A stretch of DNA of 64,000 bases from Serratia ureilytica (GTDB lineage Bacteria; Pseudomonadota; Gammaproteobacteria; Enterobacterales; Enterobacteriaceae). Shown piece after piece: positions 28,310 through 37,479 of the stretch. The position numbers were made by a program, and so were the translations under genes. Positions within the stretch are counted from its first letter, which is position 1; every line of letters begins with the position of its first letter. Below the pieces are notes generated by a model that did no database searches, had not been told where the DNA came from, and saw only the letters and a list, made by a program, of their open reading frames with translations. The stretch is from contig NZ_JABXOF010000002.1 of NCBI RefSeq assembly GCF_013375155.1, positions 124,001 to 188,000 of the forward strand, given 5' to 3'.

Positions 28310-29535
28310 ATCTGAACGCCCTGCCCGGCCTGGCCTTACCCGGCGATGCCGGCGGCCTGGCTGAACTGACGTCGGCGCTGGATGAGAGTCAACTGTCGAC
28401 GGCATTCGCCCAGTTGCTCGGCGCGCGTTTCGCGCCCGCCGCCGATGGCAAACAGCCGCCGGTCACGCTGAGCGCGGACGATGAACGCGCCCCGGCCCTG
28501 AGCCGCAACCAGCTCAATCAACTGCTGGCCGCCTTCGGCGAGCGCGGCGGCCTGCTGGAGAACCCGGCAATCTCAGCCGATGCGCTTTCATCTGAACGCC
28601 CCGAGACCGATGCGCCCCTCGCCGGCGATAAACAGGCGCAGCCGCCGATCGCCGCGGCCAAAGAGCTGGATGCCGCGACGCTGCAGGCGCTGTACGCCAT
28701 GCTGCCGGCCGCGATCGTCGCCCAGACTCAACCGGCCGACGGCCAGCGGCCGCTGCCGGTGGAAAACGCTGACGATGCGACCGCGCTGCAGCCTGGCAAC
28801 GGCCTGCTGAACATCGCGGCGGCCGGTGATAACACCGCCGCGCGCTCGTCGGCGTCAGCCGCCACGACGGTGACAAACGCTAAAAACCCTGCCCCGGACG
28901 GCGATAGCGCCACGGCGGCGCTCCCGCAGCCGACCAGCGGTGAGCGCGCCAGTGCCGCTCAACCGCTGCCGGCGAGCGATACGCAGCAGCCGACGACGCT
29001 CAATCACGCCGTCGCCCTGGCCGCCGCCAGCCCCACGCAAACGGCCGCCCCGGCCGGCGCGCTGGTGACGGCGCCGCCCGCGCCGCAGTTAAACGCACAG
29101 CTGGGCAGCCCGGAATGGCAGCAGGCGTTGAACCAACAGGTGCTGATGTTCCACCGCAACGGCCAGCAAAGCGCCGAGCTGCGCCTGCACCCGCAGGAGC
29201 TGGGCGCCTTGCAGATCACGTTGAAACTGGACGATCAGCAGGCGCAATTGCACATTGCCTCCGCCCACGGTCAGGTGCGCGCGGCGGTGGAAGCGGCGAT
29301 GCCGCAGCTGCGTCACGCGCTGGCCGAGAGCGGCATCAACCTGGGACAGAGCAGCGTGGGCGGCGAGTCCACCCCGCAATGGCAACAGGCGCAGCAGCAG
29401 GCTTCCAATGGCCAGGGGCGTTCCAGCTATGCTGAACACGCTGGCGGCGAGGCTGCGGCCGCCGACGGCGTCAGCGCGCCGGTGGCGTTGCAGCGCATGG
29501 CCAGCGCGGTCAACGGCGTCGATATTTTCGCCTGA
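28306..29535 (+). CDS. fliK: FliK, hook-length control protein
   Basis: FliK is exported during hook growth, measures hook length, and switches FlhB from rod/hook to filament substrates. The 409-residue protein has a long Ala/Pro/Thr/Gln-rich flexible ruler (about residues 60-260). The compact C-terminal domain carries the conserved L-R-L-H-P-Q-E-L-G stretch near residue 293. It is longer than the 375 residues of E. coli FliK; the extra length is in the flexible part. It ends the fliF operon. Confidence 0.95.
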   Translation: MNLNALPGLALPGDAGGLAELTSALDESQLSTAFAQLLGARFAPAADGKQPPVTLSADDERAPALSRNQLNQLLAAFGERGGLLENPAISADALSSERPETDAPLAGDKQAQPPIAAAKELDAATLQALYAMLPAAIVAQTQPADGQRPLPVENADDATALQPGNGLLNIAAAGDNTAARSSASAATTVTNAKNPAPDGDSATAALPQPTSGERASAAQPLPASDTQQPTTLNHAVALAAASPTQTAAPAGALVTAPPAPQLNAQLGSPEWQQALNQQVLMFHRNGQQSAELRLHPQELGALQITLKLDDQQAQLHIASAHGQVRAAVEAAMPQLRHALAESGINLGQSSVGGESTPQWQQAQQQASNGQGRSSYAEHAGGEAAAADGVSAPVALQRMASAVNGVDIFA

Positions 29536-29700
29536 GCCGCTGCAAACGCCCAAGCTGGCACCCATTTGCGCGTCTATTCAGGCTATTGCACGCCGCGATA
29601 GACGCGATAATACCTTTACATGTCATGCGTGCGGCTTTGCCGCGCGCTATGCCCGCCGCCACGCAGGCCGCGGGTGGAACAACAGGAATTAGATTTGGCT

Positions 29701-30186
29701 ATGTCTCAGAACTCCCTTCCGGCAGCACCGAAACGCCCCCTTCTGGTCATCCTGCTGGTATTGATCAGCGTCGTCGCCTGTGGCGCCGCGGGCTACAGCT
29801 GGTGGCTGCTGCAACAGCATAAAAACGGCGCCGAACCGGCCGCCGTCAAACAGCAACCGCCGGCCGCGCCGGTGTTCATGCCGCTCGACACCTTTACCGT
29901 CAACCTGGTGACGCCGGACAACAACCCGGATCGCGTGCTGTATATCGGCCTCACGCTGCGCCTGCCGGACGAAAGTACCCGCCGTCAGCTGAACGATTTT
30001 CTGCCGGAGGTGCGCAGCCGCTTGCTGATGCTGCTTTCCCGTCAGGAAGCGAGTCAGTTGGCCAATGAACAAGGGAAGCAACAGCTGGTGGCGCAGATTA
30101 AGGACGTGCTCAGCCCGCCGCTGGTTAAGGGACAACCGAAGCAGGTGGTCAGCGACGTGCTGTTCACCGCCTTCATACTGCGGTAA
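29701..30186 (+). CDS. fliL: FliL, basal-body stator-associated protein
   Basis: FliL is an inner-membrane protein around the motor that supports stator function. The 161-residue product has one membrane segment at about residues 15-36 and a periplasmic domain with [12 protein letters not shown] near residue 58. The start is uncertain by two codons: AGGA lies 13 bases before ATG 29701 but only seven before an in-frame TTG at 29695. It follows fliK after 165 bases, so it likely has its own promoter and leads fliLMNOPQR. Confidence 0.94.
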   Translation: MSQNSLPAAPKRPLLVILLVLISVVACGAAGYSWWLLQQHKNGAEPAAVKQQPPAAPVFMPLDTFTVNLVTPDNNPDRVLYIGLTLRLPDESTRRQLNDFLPEVRSRLLMLLSRQEASQLANEQGKQQLVAQIKDVLSPPLVKGQPKQVVSDVLFTAFILR

Positions 30187-30191
30187 TCACT

Positions 30192-31196
30192 ATGGGCGAT
30201 AGCATTCTTTCACAGGCAGAGATCGACGCCTTGCTCAACGGCGACAGCGCGGGTGATGAACCCGAAGCGGTGGTCGGCAAAGAGAGCGAGGTCAAGCCTT
30301 ACGATCCGAACACCCAGCGCCGCGTGGTGCGCGAGCGACTGCACGCGCTGGAAATCATCAACGAACGTTTTGCCCGGCAGTTCCGCATGGGGTTGTTCAA
30401 CCTGCTGCGCCGCAGCCCGGACATTACCGTCGGCCCGATCAAAATCCAGCCGTATCACGAGTTCGCCCGCAACCTGCCGGTGCCGACCAACCTGAACCTG
30501 GTGCACCTGAATCCGCTGCGCGGCACTGCCCTGTTCGTGTTCGCGCCGAGCCTGGTGTTCATCGCCGTCGATAACCTGTTCGGCGGCGACGGCCGCTTCC
30601 CGACCAAGGTCGAAGGCCGCGAGTTCACCCCGACCGAACAGCGGGTGATCAAGCGCATGCTGCGCCTGGCGCTGGACGCCTACGGCGACGCCTGGAGCGC
30701 CATCTACAAGATCGACGTGGAGTACGTGCGCGCCGAAATGCAGGTGAAGTTCACCAACATCACCACCTCGCCGAACGACATCGTGGTCACCACGCCGTTC
30801 CAGGTGGAGATCGGCGCGCTGACCGGCGAGTTCAACATCTGCATTCCATTCGCGATGATCGAACCGCTGCGCGAACTGTTGACCAACCCGCCGCTGGAAA
30901 ATTCGCGGCAGGAAGACAGCCACTGGCGCGAAACGCTGGTGAAGCAGGTGCAGCACTCCGAACTGGAGCTGATCGCCAACTTCGTCGATATCCCGATGCG
31001 GCTGTCGAAAGTCCTGAAGCTGCAACCGGGCGATGTATTACCGATAGACAAGCCGGAACGCCTGATCGCCCATGTGGACGGCGTACCGGTTCTGACCAGC
31101 CAATACGGCACGTTAAACGGGCAATACGCCCTGCGTGTTGAACATTTGATTAACCCTATTTTGAATGCTCTGAGTGAGGAACAGCCCAATGAGTGA
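30192..31196 (+). CDS. fliM: FliM, motor switch protein that binds CheY-P
   Basis: FliM sits in the C ring between FliG and FliN and receives phospho-CheY to change rotation. The 334-residue protein begins with the conserved CheY-binding peptide (I-L-S-Q-A-E-I-D-A-L-L-N-G). A CheC-like middle domain with G-G-D-G near residue 132 binds FliG, and the C-terminal SpoA domain pairs with FliN. It overlaps fliN by eight bases. Confidence 0.97.
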   Translation: MGDSILSQAEIDALLNGDSAGDEPEAVVGKESEVKPYDPNTQRRVVRERLHALEIINERFARQFRMGLFNLLRRSPDITVGPIKIQPYHEFARNLPVPTNLNLVHLNPLRGTALFVFAPSLVFIAVDNLFGGDGRFPTKVEGREFTPTEQRVIKRMLRLALDAYGDAWSAIYKIDVEYVRAEMQVKFTNITTSPNDIVVTTPFQVEIGALTGEFNICIPFAMIEPLRELLTNPPLENSRQEDSHWRETLVKQVQHSELELIANFVDIPMRLSKVLKLQPGDVLPIDKPERLIAHVDGVPVLTSQYGTLNGQYALRVEHLINPILNALSEEQPNE

Positions 31197-31605
31197 TCCT
31201 AAGCAACCGTCTGGCGAAGGAAAGGAATCCGTAGACGATCTGTGGGCTGATGCGTTTAACGAGCAGCAGTCTTCAGAGAAATCCGGCGCGAGCACCGAAG
31301 GGGTGTTCAAGTCGCTGGAAGCTCAGGATGCGCTCGGCAGCCTGCAGGATATCGACCTGATCCTGGATATTCCGGTCAAGCTGACCGTGGAACTGGGGCG
31401 CACCAAGATGACCATTAAAGAGCTGCTGCGCCTGTCGCAAGGCTCGGTGGTGGCGCTGGACGGCCTGGCCGGCGAACCGCTGGATATCCTGATCAACGGT
31501 TACCTGATCGCGCAAGGTGAAGTGGTGGTGGTGGCCGACAAGTTCGGCGTGCGCATCACCGACATCATCACCCCATCCGAACGCATGCGTCGACTGAGCC
31601 GCTGA
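31189..31605 (+). CDS. fliN: FliN, motor switch protein
   Basis: FliN forms the lower C ring with FliM and docks FliH for export. The 138-residue protein has a variable acidic N-terminus and a C-terminal SpoA domain (about residues 60-135, with L-T-V-E-L-G-R-T-K and L-D-I-L-I-N-G). I used ATG 31189, inside the end of fliM, which gives the E. coli-like length; an upstream start at 31174 would add five residues. It overlaps fliO by one base. Confidence 0.96.
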   Translation: MSDPKQPSGEGKESVDDLWADAFNEQQSSEKSGASTEGVFKSLEAQDALGSLQDIDLILDIPVKLTVELGRTKMTIKELLRLSQGSVVALDGLAGEPLDILINGYLIAQGEVVVVADKFGVRITDIITPSERMRRLSR

Positions 31606-32009
31606 TGACCGCCGCGGCGCCCGTTACCGTCCAAAGCACCCAACCGCCCGCCGCGCCGGCCCTGCCGGCCGGTTCGGTGTTGATGCAGGTCAGCAGCGCA
31701 CTCGGCGGCATTCTGCTGCTGATCCTGCTGGCCGGTTGGCTGTTCCGTCGGCTGGGTTTCGCCCCGCAGGCGCGCAACAACAAACTGCTTAACCTGCGCG
31801 CCAGTTGCCAGGTCGGGCAGCGCGAGCGCGTGGTGGTGGTGGAAGTCGATGACACCTTGTTGGTATTGGGCGTCACCGCCCAGCAGATCACCCCGCTGCA
31901 CACCCTGCCCGCTCCGCCGAAAGACGCAGGCGAGGCCGACGCGGCGACACCGGCGGACTTCCGCCAACTGATGCAAAAAGTTCTGAAACGCCCGGAAAAA
32001 TCGGCATGA
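31605..32009 (+). CDS. fliO: FliO, export-gate assembly protein
   Basis: FliO is a scaffold that helps FliP form the export gate and is not in the finished motor. The 134-residue product has one membrane segment at about residues 24-48 and a cytoplasmic tail with a small beta-rich part (R-E-R-V-V-V-V-E-V). Starts and stops overlap fliN by one base and fliP by four. Conservation is low, so position and layout support the assignment. Confidence 0.93.
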   Translation: MTAAAPVTVQSTQPPAAPALPAGSVLMQVSSALGGILLLILLAGWLFRRLGFAPQARNNKLLNLRASCQVGQRERVVVVEVDDTLLVLGVTAQQITPLHTLPAPPKDAGEADAATPADFRQLMQKVLKRPEKSA

Positions 32010-32767
32010 CCTCGACTCTTCATACCCTCGTCCGCCGCCCGGCGGTTTGGCTCCCTGCCGCCCTGCTGTTCATCAGCCCGGCGGCTTTCGCGCAACTGCC
32101 GGGGCTGATCAGCCAGCCGCTGGCCAACGGCGGCCAGAGCTGGTCGCTGCCGGTGCAGACGCTGGTGCTGTTGACCTCGCTGACCTTCCTGCCGGCCATG
32201 CTGCTGATGATGACCAGCTTCACCCGCATCATCATCGTGCTCGGCCTGCTGCGCAACGCGCTGGGCACGCCGTCGGCGCCGCCGAACCAGGTGATGCTGG
32301 GGCTGGCGCTGTTCCTGACCTTCTTCATCATGTCGCCGGTGTTCGACAAGGTTTATCAGGATGCCTATCTGCCATTCAGCCAGGACAAAATCGGGCTGGA
32401 AGTCGCGCTGGATAAAGGCGCGCAGCCGCTGCGCGAATTCATGCTGCGTCAAACGCGCGAAACCGATCTCGCGCTGTACGCCAGGCTGGCCAATCAGCCG
32501 CCGCTGGCCGGCCCGGAAGCGGTGCCGATGCGCATCCTGCTGCCCGCCTACGTCACCAGCGAACTGAAAACCGCCTTCCAGATCGGCTTTACGGTGTTCA
32601 TTCCGTTCCTGATCATCGACCTGGTGGTCGCCAGCGTGCTGATGGCGCTGGGGATGATGATGGTGCCGCCCGCCACCATCTCGCTGCCGTTCAAGCTGAT
32701 GCTGTTCGTGCTGGTCGATGGCTGGCAGCTGCTGCTCGGCTCGCTGGCGCAGAGCTTCTATTCGTAA
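32006..32767 (+). CDS. fliP: FliP, export gate protein
   Basis: FliP forms the pentameric core of the export gate with FliQ and FliR. The 253-residue protein has a cleavable signal peptide (about residues 1-29), as known for enterobacterial FliP, and four membrane segments. Family sequences include [12 protein letters not shown] near residue 69 and P-P-N-Q-V-M-L-G-L near residue 91. It overlaps fliO by four bases and precedes fliQ by 21. Confidence 0.97.
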   Translation: MTSTLHTLVRRPAVWLPAALLFISPAAFAQLPGLISQPLANGGQSWSLPVQTLVLLTSLTFLPAMLLMMTSFTRIIIVLGLLRNALGTPSAPPNQVMLGLALFLTFFIMSPVFDKVYQDAYLPFSQDKIGLEVALDKGAQPLREFMLRQTRETDLALYARLANQPPLAGPEAVPMRILLPAYVTSELKTAFQIGFTVFIPFLIIDLVVASVLMALGMMMVPPATISLPFKLMLFVLVDGWQLLLGSLAQSFYS

Positions 32768-32788
32768 CCCCTGACCGGAGAAAGCGAG

Positions 32789-33058
32789 ATGACACCTGAA
32801 TCGGTTATGGCGCTCGGCACCGAGGCGATGAAAGTCGCGCTGGCGCTGGCCGCCCCGCTGCTGCTGGCGGCGCTGATCAGCGGCCTGGTCGTCAGCCTGC
32901 TGCAGGCCGCCACCCAGATCAACGAAATGACGCTGTCGTTCATCCCTAAAATTCTGGCGGTGGTGGCCACCATCATCATCGCCGGTCCCTGGATGTTGAA
33001 TCTGTTGCTGGACTACATGCGCACCCTGTTCAGCAACCTGCCTACCCTGATCGGCTGA
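32789..33058 (+). CDS. fliQ: FliQ, export gate protein
   Basis: FliQ is a two-helix membrane protein that wraps round the FliP-FliR core. The 89-residue product has the expected two hydrophobic hairpins (about residues 15-40 and 50-72), the family sequence [13 protein letters not shown] near residue 40, and the E. coli length. Only two bases separate its stop from the fliR start. Confidence 0.97.
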   Translation: MTPESVMALGTEAMKVALALAAPLLLAALISGLVVSLLQAATQINEMTLSFIPKILAVVATIIIAGPWMLNLLLDYMRTLFSNLPTLIG

Positions 33059-33060
33059 CC

Positions 33061-33843
33061 GTGCTCACCTTCGACAGCGCCCAGCTCACCGTCTGGCTCA
33101 GCCACTACTTTTGGCCGCTGCTGCGCATTCTGGCGCTGATAAGCACCGCGCCGATATTCAGCGAAAAGCAAATCAGCAAAAAGGTCAAAATCGGCCTTGG
33201 CGGGCTGATCGTCATCCTGATTGCGCCGACGCTGCCCGCCAGCAATATCCCCATCTTCTCCGCCGCCGGCCTGTGGCTGGCGATTCAGCAGATTCTGATC
33301 GGCGTGGCGCTCGGATTGACCATGCAGTTCGCCTTCGCGGCGGTGCGCCTGGCGGGGGAAGTGATCGGCATGCAGATGGGACTGTCGTTCGCCACTTTCT
33401 TCGATCCCAGCGGCGGCCCGAACATGCCGGTGCTGGCGCGCCTGCTCAACCTGCTGGCGATGTTGCTGTTCCTCAGCTTTGACGGCCATCTGTGGCTGAT
33501 TTCGCTGCTGGCGGACAGCTTCCATACCCTGCCGATCCAAACGCAGCCGCTGAACGGCAACGGCTTCCTGGTGTTGACTCAGGTCGGCTCGCTGATCTTC
33601 ATCAACGGCATGATGCTGGCGTTGCCGCTGATCTGCCTGCTGTTGACGCTCAACATGGCGCTCGGCCTGCTCAACCGCATGACGCCGCAGCTGTCGGTCT
33701 TCGTGATCGGTTTCCCGGTCACCATGACCTTCGGCATCATGACGCTGGGCATGATGATGCCGATGTTGGCGCCGTTCTGTGAGCACCTGTTCGGTGAAAT
33801 CTTCGATCGACTGGCGGCGGTGATCGGCGGCATGACCTTCTGA
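33061..33843 (+). CDS. fliR: FliR, export gate protein
   Basis: FliR completes the FliP-FliQ-FliR gate. The 260-residue protein has about six membrane segments, and the conserved F-x-x-P-x-F-S sequence (here S-T-A-P-I-F-S near residue 28) fits the family. The start codon is GTG at 33061, two bases after fliQ, so translation is probably coupled. It ends the fliL operon; I see no strong terminator after it. Confidence 0.96.
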   Translation: MLTFDSAQLTVWLSHYFWPLLRILALISTAPIFSEKQISKKVKIGLGGLIVILIAPTLPASNIPIFSAAGLWLAIQQILIGVALGLTMQFAFAAVRLAGEVIGMQMGLSFATFFDPSGGPNMPVLARLLNLLAMLLFLSFDGHLWLISLLADSFHTLPIQTQPLNGNGFLVLTQVGSLIFINGMMLALPLICLLLTLNMALGLLNRMTPQLSVFVIGFPVTMTFGIMTLGMMMPMLAPFCEHLFGEIFDRLAAVIGGMTF

Positions 33844-34197
33844 GCCCCTGCGGCCCCTTCCTTTCCCCCTCTTCCGCCTGAGACAAAATGGCAATAAAAA
33901 CGCTTTCTTGGGACAAAAGCCTGAGAAACGTCTTTTATCCGGATTAAGGTTCAAATGTCTCCGGCGGCTTGAATAAATAAAACCCCGACCTAAAATAGAC
34001 CCGATAGAAAAATATCGCCCGCACCCCGTCAGTCGCCCGCGGCGATAATATAAACTTATTGGTTAGAGAAAAATAAAATAACGCAGCCGCGCAGAGTTAA
34101 ATGCGCGGCAGATAACTTACACCCTGAATAAATGCGTCCGGCAGCCTGCCGGCTGCAGGGCGCAGCATCGACCTTTGCTAACTACAGGAGCGAGATC
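33844..34197. other. AT-rich intergenic region after fliR
   Basis: The gap turns AT-rich after about 33880 and holds no credible ORF until 34198. No stem with a T-run was found. It probably contains the promoter of the small basic-protein gene that follows. In E. coli the rcsA gene follows fliR, but no RcsA-like coding sequence is present here. Confidence 0.45.
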
Positions 34198-34332
34198 ATG
34201 ATTAAAGCGAAAAGCAACCGCAAAGCACGCCGGTTATTCGGCATGGCCCACTGGAAAAGCAACAAATTTAAAGTTGCCATCAGCGAAACGGCCGCCGGTG
34301 AAAAATGGAAAGTGGTGAAGAAAAAGAAATAG
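34198..34332 (+). CDS. 44-residue highly basic protein of unknown function
   Basis: The ORF has a good ribosome site (AGGAG six bases before ATG 34198) and encodes a lysine- and arginine-rich peptide that starts M-I-K-A-K-S-N-R-K-A-R-R and ends K-V-V-K-K-K-K. It has no membrane segment or signal, and the centre (F-G-M-A-H-W-K-S-N-K-F-K-V-A) looks like an ordered fold. The composition suggests nucleic-acid or ribosome contact, but I do not recognise the family. It lies alone between the fliR and flgL ends. Confidence 0.65.
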   Translation: MIKAKSNRKARRLFGMAHWKSNKFKVAISETAAGEKWKVVKKKK

Positions 34333-34446
34333 CACCGATATTTATCGCCAGGGAAATAATATCCATCGTGATTTTTCCACCGCTGATTTCAATAATGCCA
34401 TTGCGCATTAAACAGGGGTGACAATCGTATTATTTCTTCCCTGATG

Positions 34447-34495
34447 AAAAAAAGGCGCGTCACTCAGTCAGTAGTGGGAGAACGAGCGACGCGCC
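34447..34495 (-). terminator. Rho-independent terminator after flgL
   Basis: GGCGCGTC (34454-34461) and GACGCGCC (34488-34495) form a perfect eight-base stem with a long loop. On the minus strand seven T residues follow at once. It ends the flgKL message about 110 bases past the flgL stop. Confidence 0.82.
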
Positions 34496-34604
34496 AAACG
34501 AGTGCGCCCGGTTTCAAGAAGCCTCCCTCCCCGCGGGGCGGAGAAGGCGTTTTCTAAGCGCACTAAAGGGAAACCCGTCGCGGTCAGGCAACGGGGTATT
34601 GCTC

Positions 34605-35564
34605 TTAACGATTCATCTGGAACAACGACATGCCCTGCATATCGCTGAAAGTTTTGTACGACGCCTGCAGCGCCGCCTGCTGCATGAAGTAGGACGAGAT
34701 AGACTCGGCCAGGTCGGCATCCGTCAGCGCGCTCATCTGGATCTGATTGGTCATGTCACGCTCTTTACCGATGCTGTCCAACTGATCCATCTCCTGCAGC
34801 TGGCTGCCCAGCTCGGCGCGCACGCTCAGCACGTTGTTGTAGGAGTTGTCCAGACCGCGGTTGGCTTTCGCCAGCGCATCGTTCACCTGCTGCTTGGTGG
34901 CCTCGTCGGCGCCCTGCAGCGGGGTTTTCAGCGCGTTCAGCGCAATATCGATGCTCTCGAATACGTTGCTGACCGGCGCGCTGCCGTCCGGCTCGGGCTT
35001 CGGATTGCTGGTCAACGACATGAACACCGCGTTGCCGGTATGGCCGATGGTCATGGTGCGGTTGGCGTCCACTTTCTGCTCAACCGTCTTGTCGCCGCCC
35101 TGGTAACTGACGGTGCCGCCGTTGTCGACGAACGGCGCCTTGTCGTTCACATACCCGCCGAACATATAGCGGCCGTTGCCGTCGGTGCTGTTGGCCTGGT
35201 TCAGCAGCTGATCTTTCAACCCCTGCAGCTGGGTGGCGAGCGACTGGCGATCGTTATCGCTTTCGGTGCCGCCGGCGTTGACGATCAACGCCTTCATGTC
35301 CGCGATGGTGGAGGTCGCGCCGGCCAATACCGTTTCTTCCATCGACACGTTCTGACGGGCGAAGGTGCGCGCCAGCGTGTATTGACTGTTTTCCGCCTGC
35401 GACTGCGACAGCATCACCGCGCGCGACGCCGCCAACGGATCGTCGGACGGGTTGATCACTCGCTTGCCGGAGGAAAGCTGCTCGGCGGCCTTCATGAACA
35501 GCGACTGGTTGCCCGTGATGCCGTTCATGTTTTGTTGGTACATCATGCCGGTACTCATGCGCAT
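34605..35564 (-). CDS. flgL: FlgL, hook-filament junction protein
   Basis: FlgL (HAP3) joins the hook-associated ring to the filament. The 319-residue protein has flagellin-like helical ends, with M-R-M-S-T-G-M-M-Y-Q-Q-N-M at the N-terminus and S-G-K-R-V-I-N-P-S-D-D-P near residue 31. ATG 35564 has AAGGA upstream and matches the E. coli start; an ATG two codons later is possible. It follows flgK by 59 bases and is followed by a terminator. Confidence 0.96.
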   Translation of the reverse strand: MRMSTGMMYQQNMNGITGNQSLFMKAAEQLSSGKRVINPSDDPLAASRAVMLSQSQAENSQYTLARTFARQNVSMEETVLAGATSTIADMKALIVNAGGTESDNDRQSLATQLQGLKDQLLNQANSTDGNGRYMFGGYVNDKAPFVDNGGTVSYQGGDKTVEQKVDANRTMTIGHTGNAVFMSLTSNPKPEPDGSAPVSNVFESIDIALNALKTPLQGADEATKQQVNDALAKANRGLDNSYNNVLSVRAELGSQLQEMDQLDSIGKERDMTNQIQMSALTDADLAESISSYFMQQAALQASYKTFSDMQGMSLFQMNR

Positions 35565-35623
35565 GCTGTGGGTTCCTTACTCTGAGCGACCGGCGCCGTT
35601 ATCGGCGCCGATTAACAATGAAA

Positions 35624-37273
35624 TCAACGAATGTTCAGCAGCGCGTCGAACAGCGAGCTGGCGGTCTGAATCACCTGCGCGTTGGCCATGTAGTACTGCT
35701 GGAAACGCAGCAGTTCACCGTACTCTTCGTCAAGGTTGACGCCGGACATCGACTGCTGTTGCGCGCCCAGTTGGGTGACGATTTTGGCCTGCGACGTGGC
35801 GATGGCCTTGGCGGCGGCGGTCTGGTTGCCGACGCCGCTGACGATGCCGGCGTAAGCGCCGCTCAGGGTCGCTTTGCCGTCCACCAGGTTTTTGGTTTGC
35901 AGATCCAGCAGTTTCTTGGCGTTCTCGTTATCGCCGCGGCCGCTGTCGTCTTTACCGGCGGCGGCGATCTTGGACGAATCGGTGATGGCCACTTTCAGGT
36001 TGCCCGCCACGTCGCTGACCGGTTTCACGGTGAAGCTGTCTTTGGCCTGCACATTGCCGTCGATGCTCACTTCCAACCCGTCGAAGTTCAGCGTCGGTTT
36101 ACCGTCGGCGCTGGTGCCCGGCGTCGCGTTAACTTTCACGTTGTCCGGCAGGCGGCTGACCTGCCAGTTGCTGCCGTCGAACTCGACGCGATAATCGTTG
36201 GCCTTCACCTTGCCGGTATCGGTGTAAGAGACCGACAGCGACGCGTCGCCGGTGTTGCGGGTGTTATCCACCACTCGGCCGCCGCTGAAGCTGAAGAAGT
36301 CGCCGCCCGCGTCACCGTTCAGATCGAAGCCGGCGCGATGCTGTTGGTTAAAGCTGTCCGCCATCGCCAGCGCCAACTGGCCCAGCTGATTGCGCACGCC
36401 GTCCAGCGTTTCGCTGCGGAATTTCAGCACGCCGCTCAGCGTGCCGCTGGTGATCTGGCCTTCCGGCACTTCGCTGGCGCCGTTGCCGCGGTTATAGCCG
36501 ATGGTCAGACGGGAAGGATCGCTGCTGGAAGGCACGGCTTCCACCTGATACGTATTGCTGCCCTGCACCAGGGTCAAACCGTTGGCGAAGGAAACGGTAT
36601 AGGCGTCGCCGTCCTGTTGCGTGACCTGTACGCCCACCAGCTGGTTCAATTCGGTGACCAGCTGATCGCGCTGATCCAGCAACGCATTCGGTTCGCCGCC
36701 GGCGCTGCCGCGCAAACGGGTGATCTCGTCGTTCAGCTTGGCGATCTGTTGGCCGTAGCTGTTGATCTGCTGCGCCGTATCGCTGATCTGCTGATTGACG
36801 CCGTTGTCCATGTCGCGCAGGAATTTGTCGGTGTTGTTGAACTGGTTCACCAGGCCGTTGGCCTTGCCCAGCACCGTCTGGCGCGCGGCGTCGTCACCGG
36901 CGTTGCTCACCAGGTTCTGCAGGTTGGTAAAGAAATCCTGCATGTTGGTCGACAGCGGGTTGGTCTTGCTCGCCAACAGGTTGTCGATCTGCGAAATCTT
37001 CTCGTAATAGGCGTTTTGCGCCCCGAACGCGCTTTGCGCGCCGCGCAGCTGGTTGGTGATGAACTGGTTGTACTCGCGGTTGACGCTGGTGACGGTCACG
37101 CCGTTGCCGATAAAGCCGCTCATGGTGGCCATGCCGCCGTTCTGCGCCAGGATCGCGGTCTGACGGTTGTAGCCCGCCACGTTGTAGTTGGAGATGTTGT
37201 TGCTGACGGTACTGAGCGCCACCTGAGCCGCATTCAGCCCGCTCATCGCGGTATTGATTAAGCTATTGGACAT
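35624..37273 (-). CDS. flgK: FlgK, hook-filament junction protein
   Basis: FlgK (HAP1) is the first junction ring on the hook. The 549-residue protein has the conserved rod/hook-family start (S-N-S-L-I-N-T-A-M-S-G-L-N-A-A-Q), a long variable middle, and a C-terminal helix (Y-Q-Q-Y-Y-M-A-N-A-type, here Q-Q-Y-Y-M-A-N-A-Q). AAGGA precedes the start. A sigma-28-like site 82 bases upstream makes flgKL a late-expressed pair, besides any read-through from flgJ. Confidence 0.96.
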   Translation of the reverse strand: MSNSLINTAMSGLNAAQVALSTVSNNISNYNVAGYNRQTAILAQNGGMATMSGFIGNGVTVTSVNREYNQFITNQLRGAQSAFGAQNAYYEKISQIDNLLASKTNPLSTNMQDFFTNLQNLVSNAGDDAARQTVLGKANGLVNQFNNTDKFLRDMDNGVNQQISDTAQQINSYGQQIAKLNDEITRLRGSAGGEPNALLDQRDQLVTELNQLVGVQVTQQDGDAYTVSFANGLTLVQGSNTYQVEAVPSSSDPSRLTIGYNRGNGASEVPEGQITSGTLSGVLKFRSETLDGVRNQLGQLALAMADSFNQQHRAGFDLNGDAGGDFFSFSGGRVVDNTRNTGDASLSVSYTDTGKVKANDYRVEFDGSNWQVSRLPDNVKVNATPGTSADGKPTLNFDGLEVSIDGNVQAKDSFTVKPVSDVAGNLKVAITDSSKIAAAGKDDSGRGDNENAKKLLDLQTKNLVDGKATLSGAYAGIVSGVGNQTAAAKAIATSQAKIVTQLGAQQQSMSGVNLDEEYGELLRFQQYYMANAQVIQTASSLFDALLNIR

Positions 37274-37354
37274 CGAAATTCCTTATGCTGCGGCGCCGGT
37301 GGCCCACAGGGTTCTTAATTGAGCTGCTGAGCCTGTTCGCTCAGCCTGTTTCGG

Positions 37355-37381
37355 TTATCGGCAAAAATGAGAAGAACTTGA
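37355..37381 (-). promoter_or_regulatory. Sigma-28 promoter of flgKL
   Basis: On the minus strand TCAA, 15 bases and a perfect GCCGATAA are seen; only the second base of the -35 element departs from TAAA. It lies in the 206-base flgJ-flgK gap. Confidence 0.82.
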
Positions 37382-37479
37382 GGAAAAAAAGCGGCAATGC
37401 GGTCAGCATCCAGCCAGCCTCCATTGCCGCCTACCCCCTAAATAATTGGCGCCGCAGCGGCGTCAAGAATGACGGGGAT

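Noticed and set aside
33844-34197. A possible rcsA gene after fliR, as in E. coli
   Set aside because: No LuxR-type coding sequence is present in any frame. The gap contains only non-coding DNA and the short basic ORF that follows.
35618-37261. A 547-codon plus-strand ORF across flgK
   Set aside because: It mirrors flgK almost end to end and has a low-complexity composition. flgK has family motifs, a ribosome site and a promoter.
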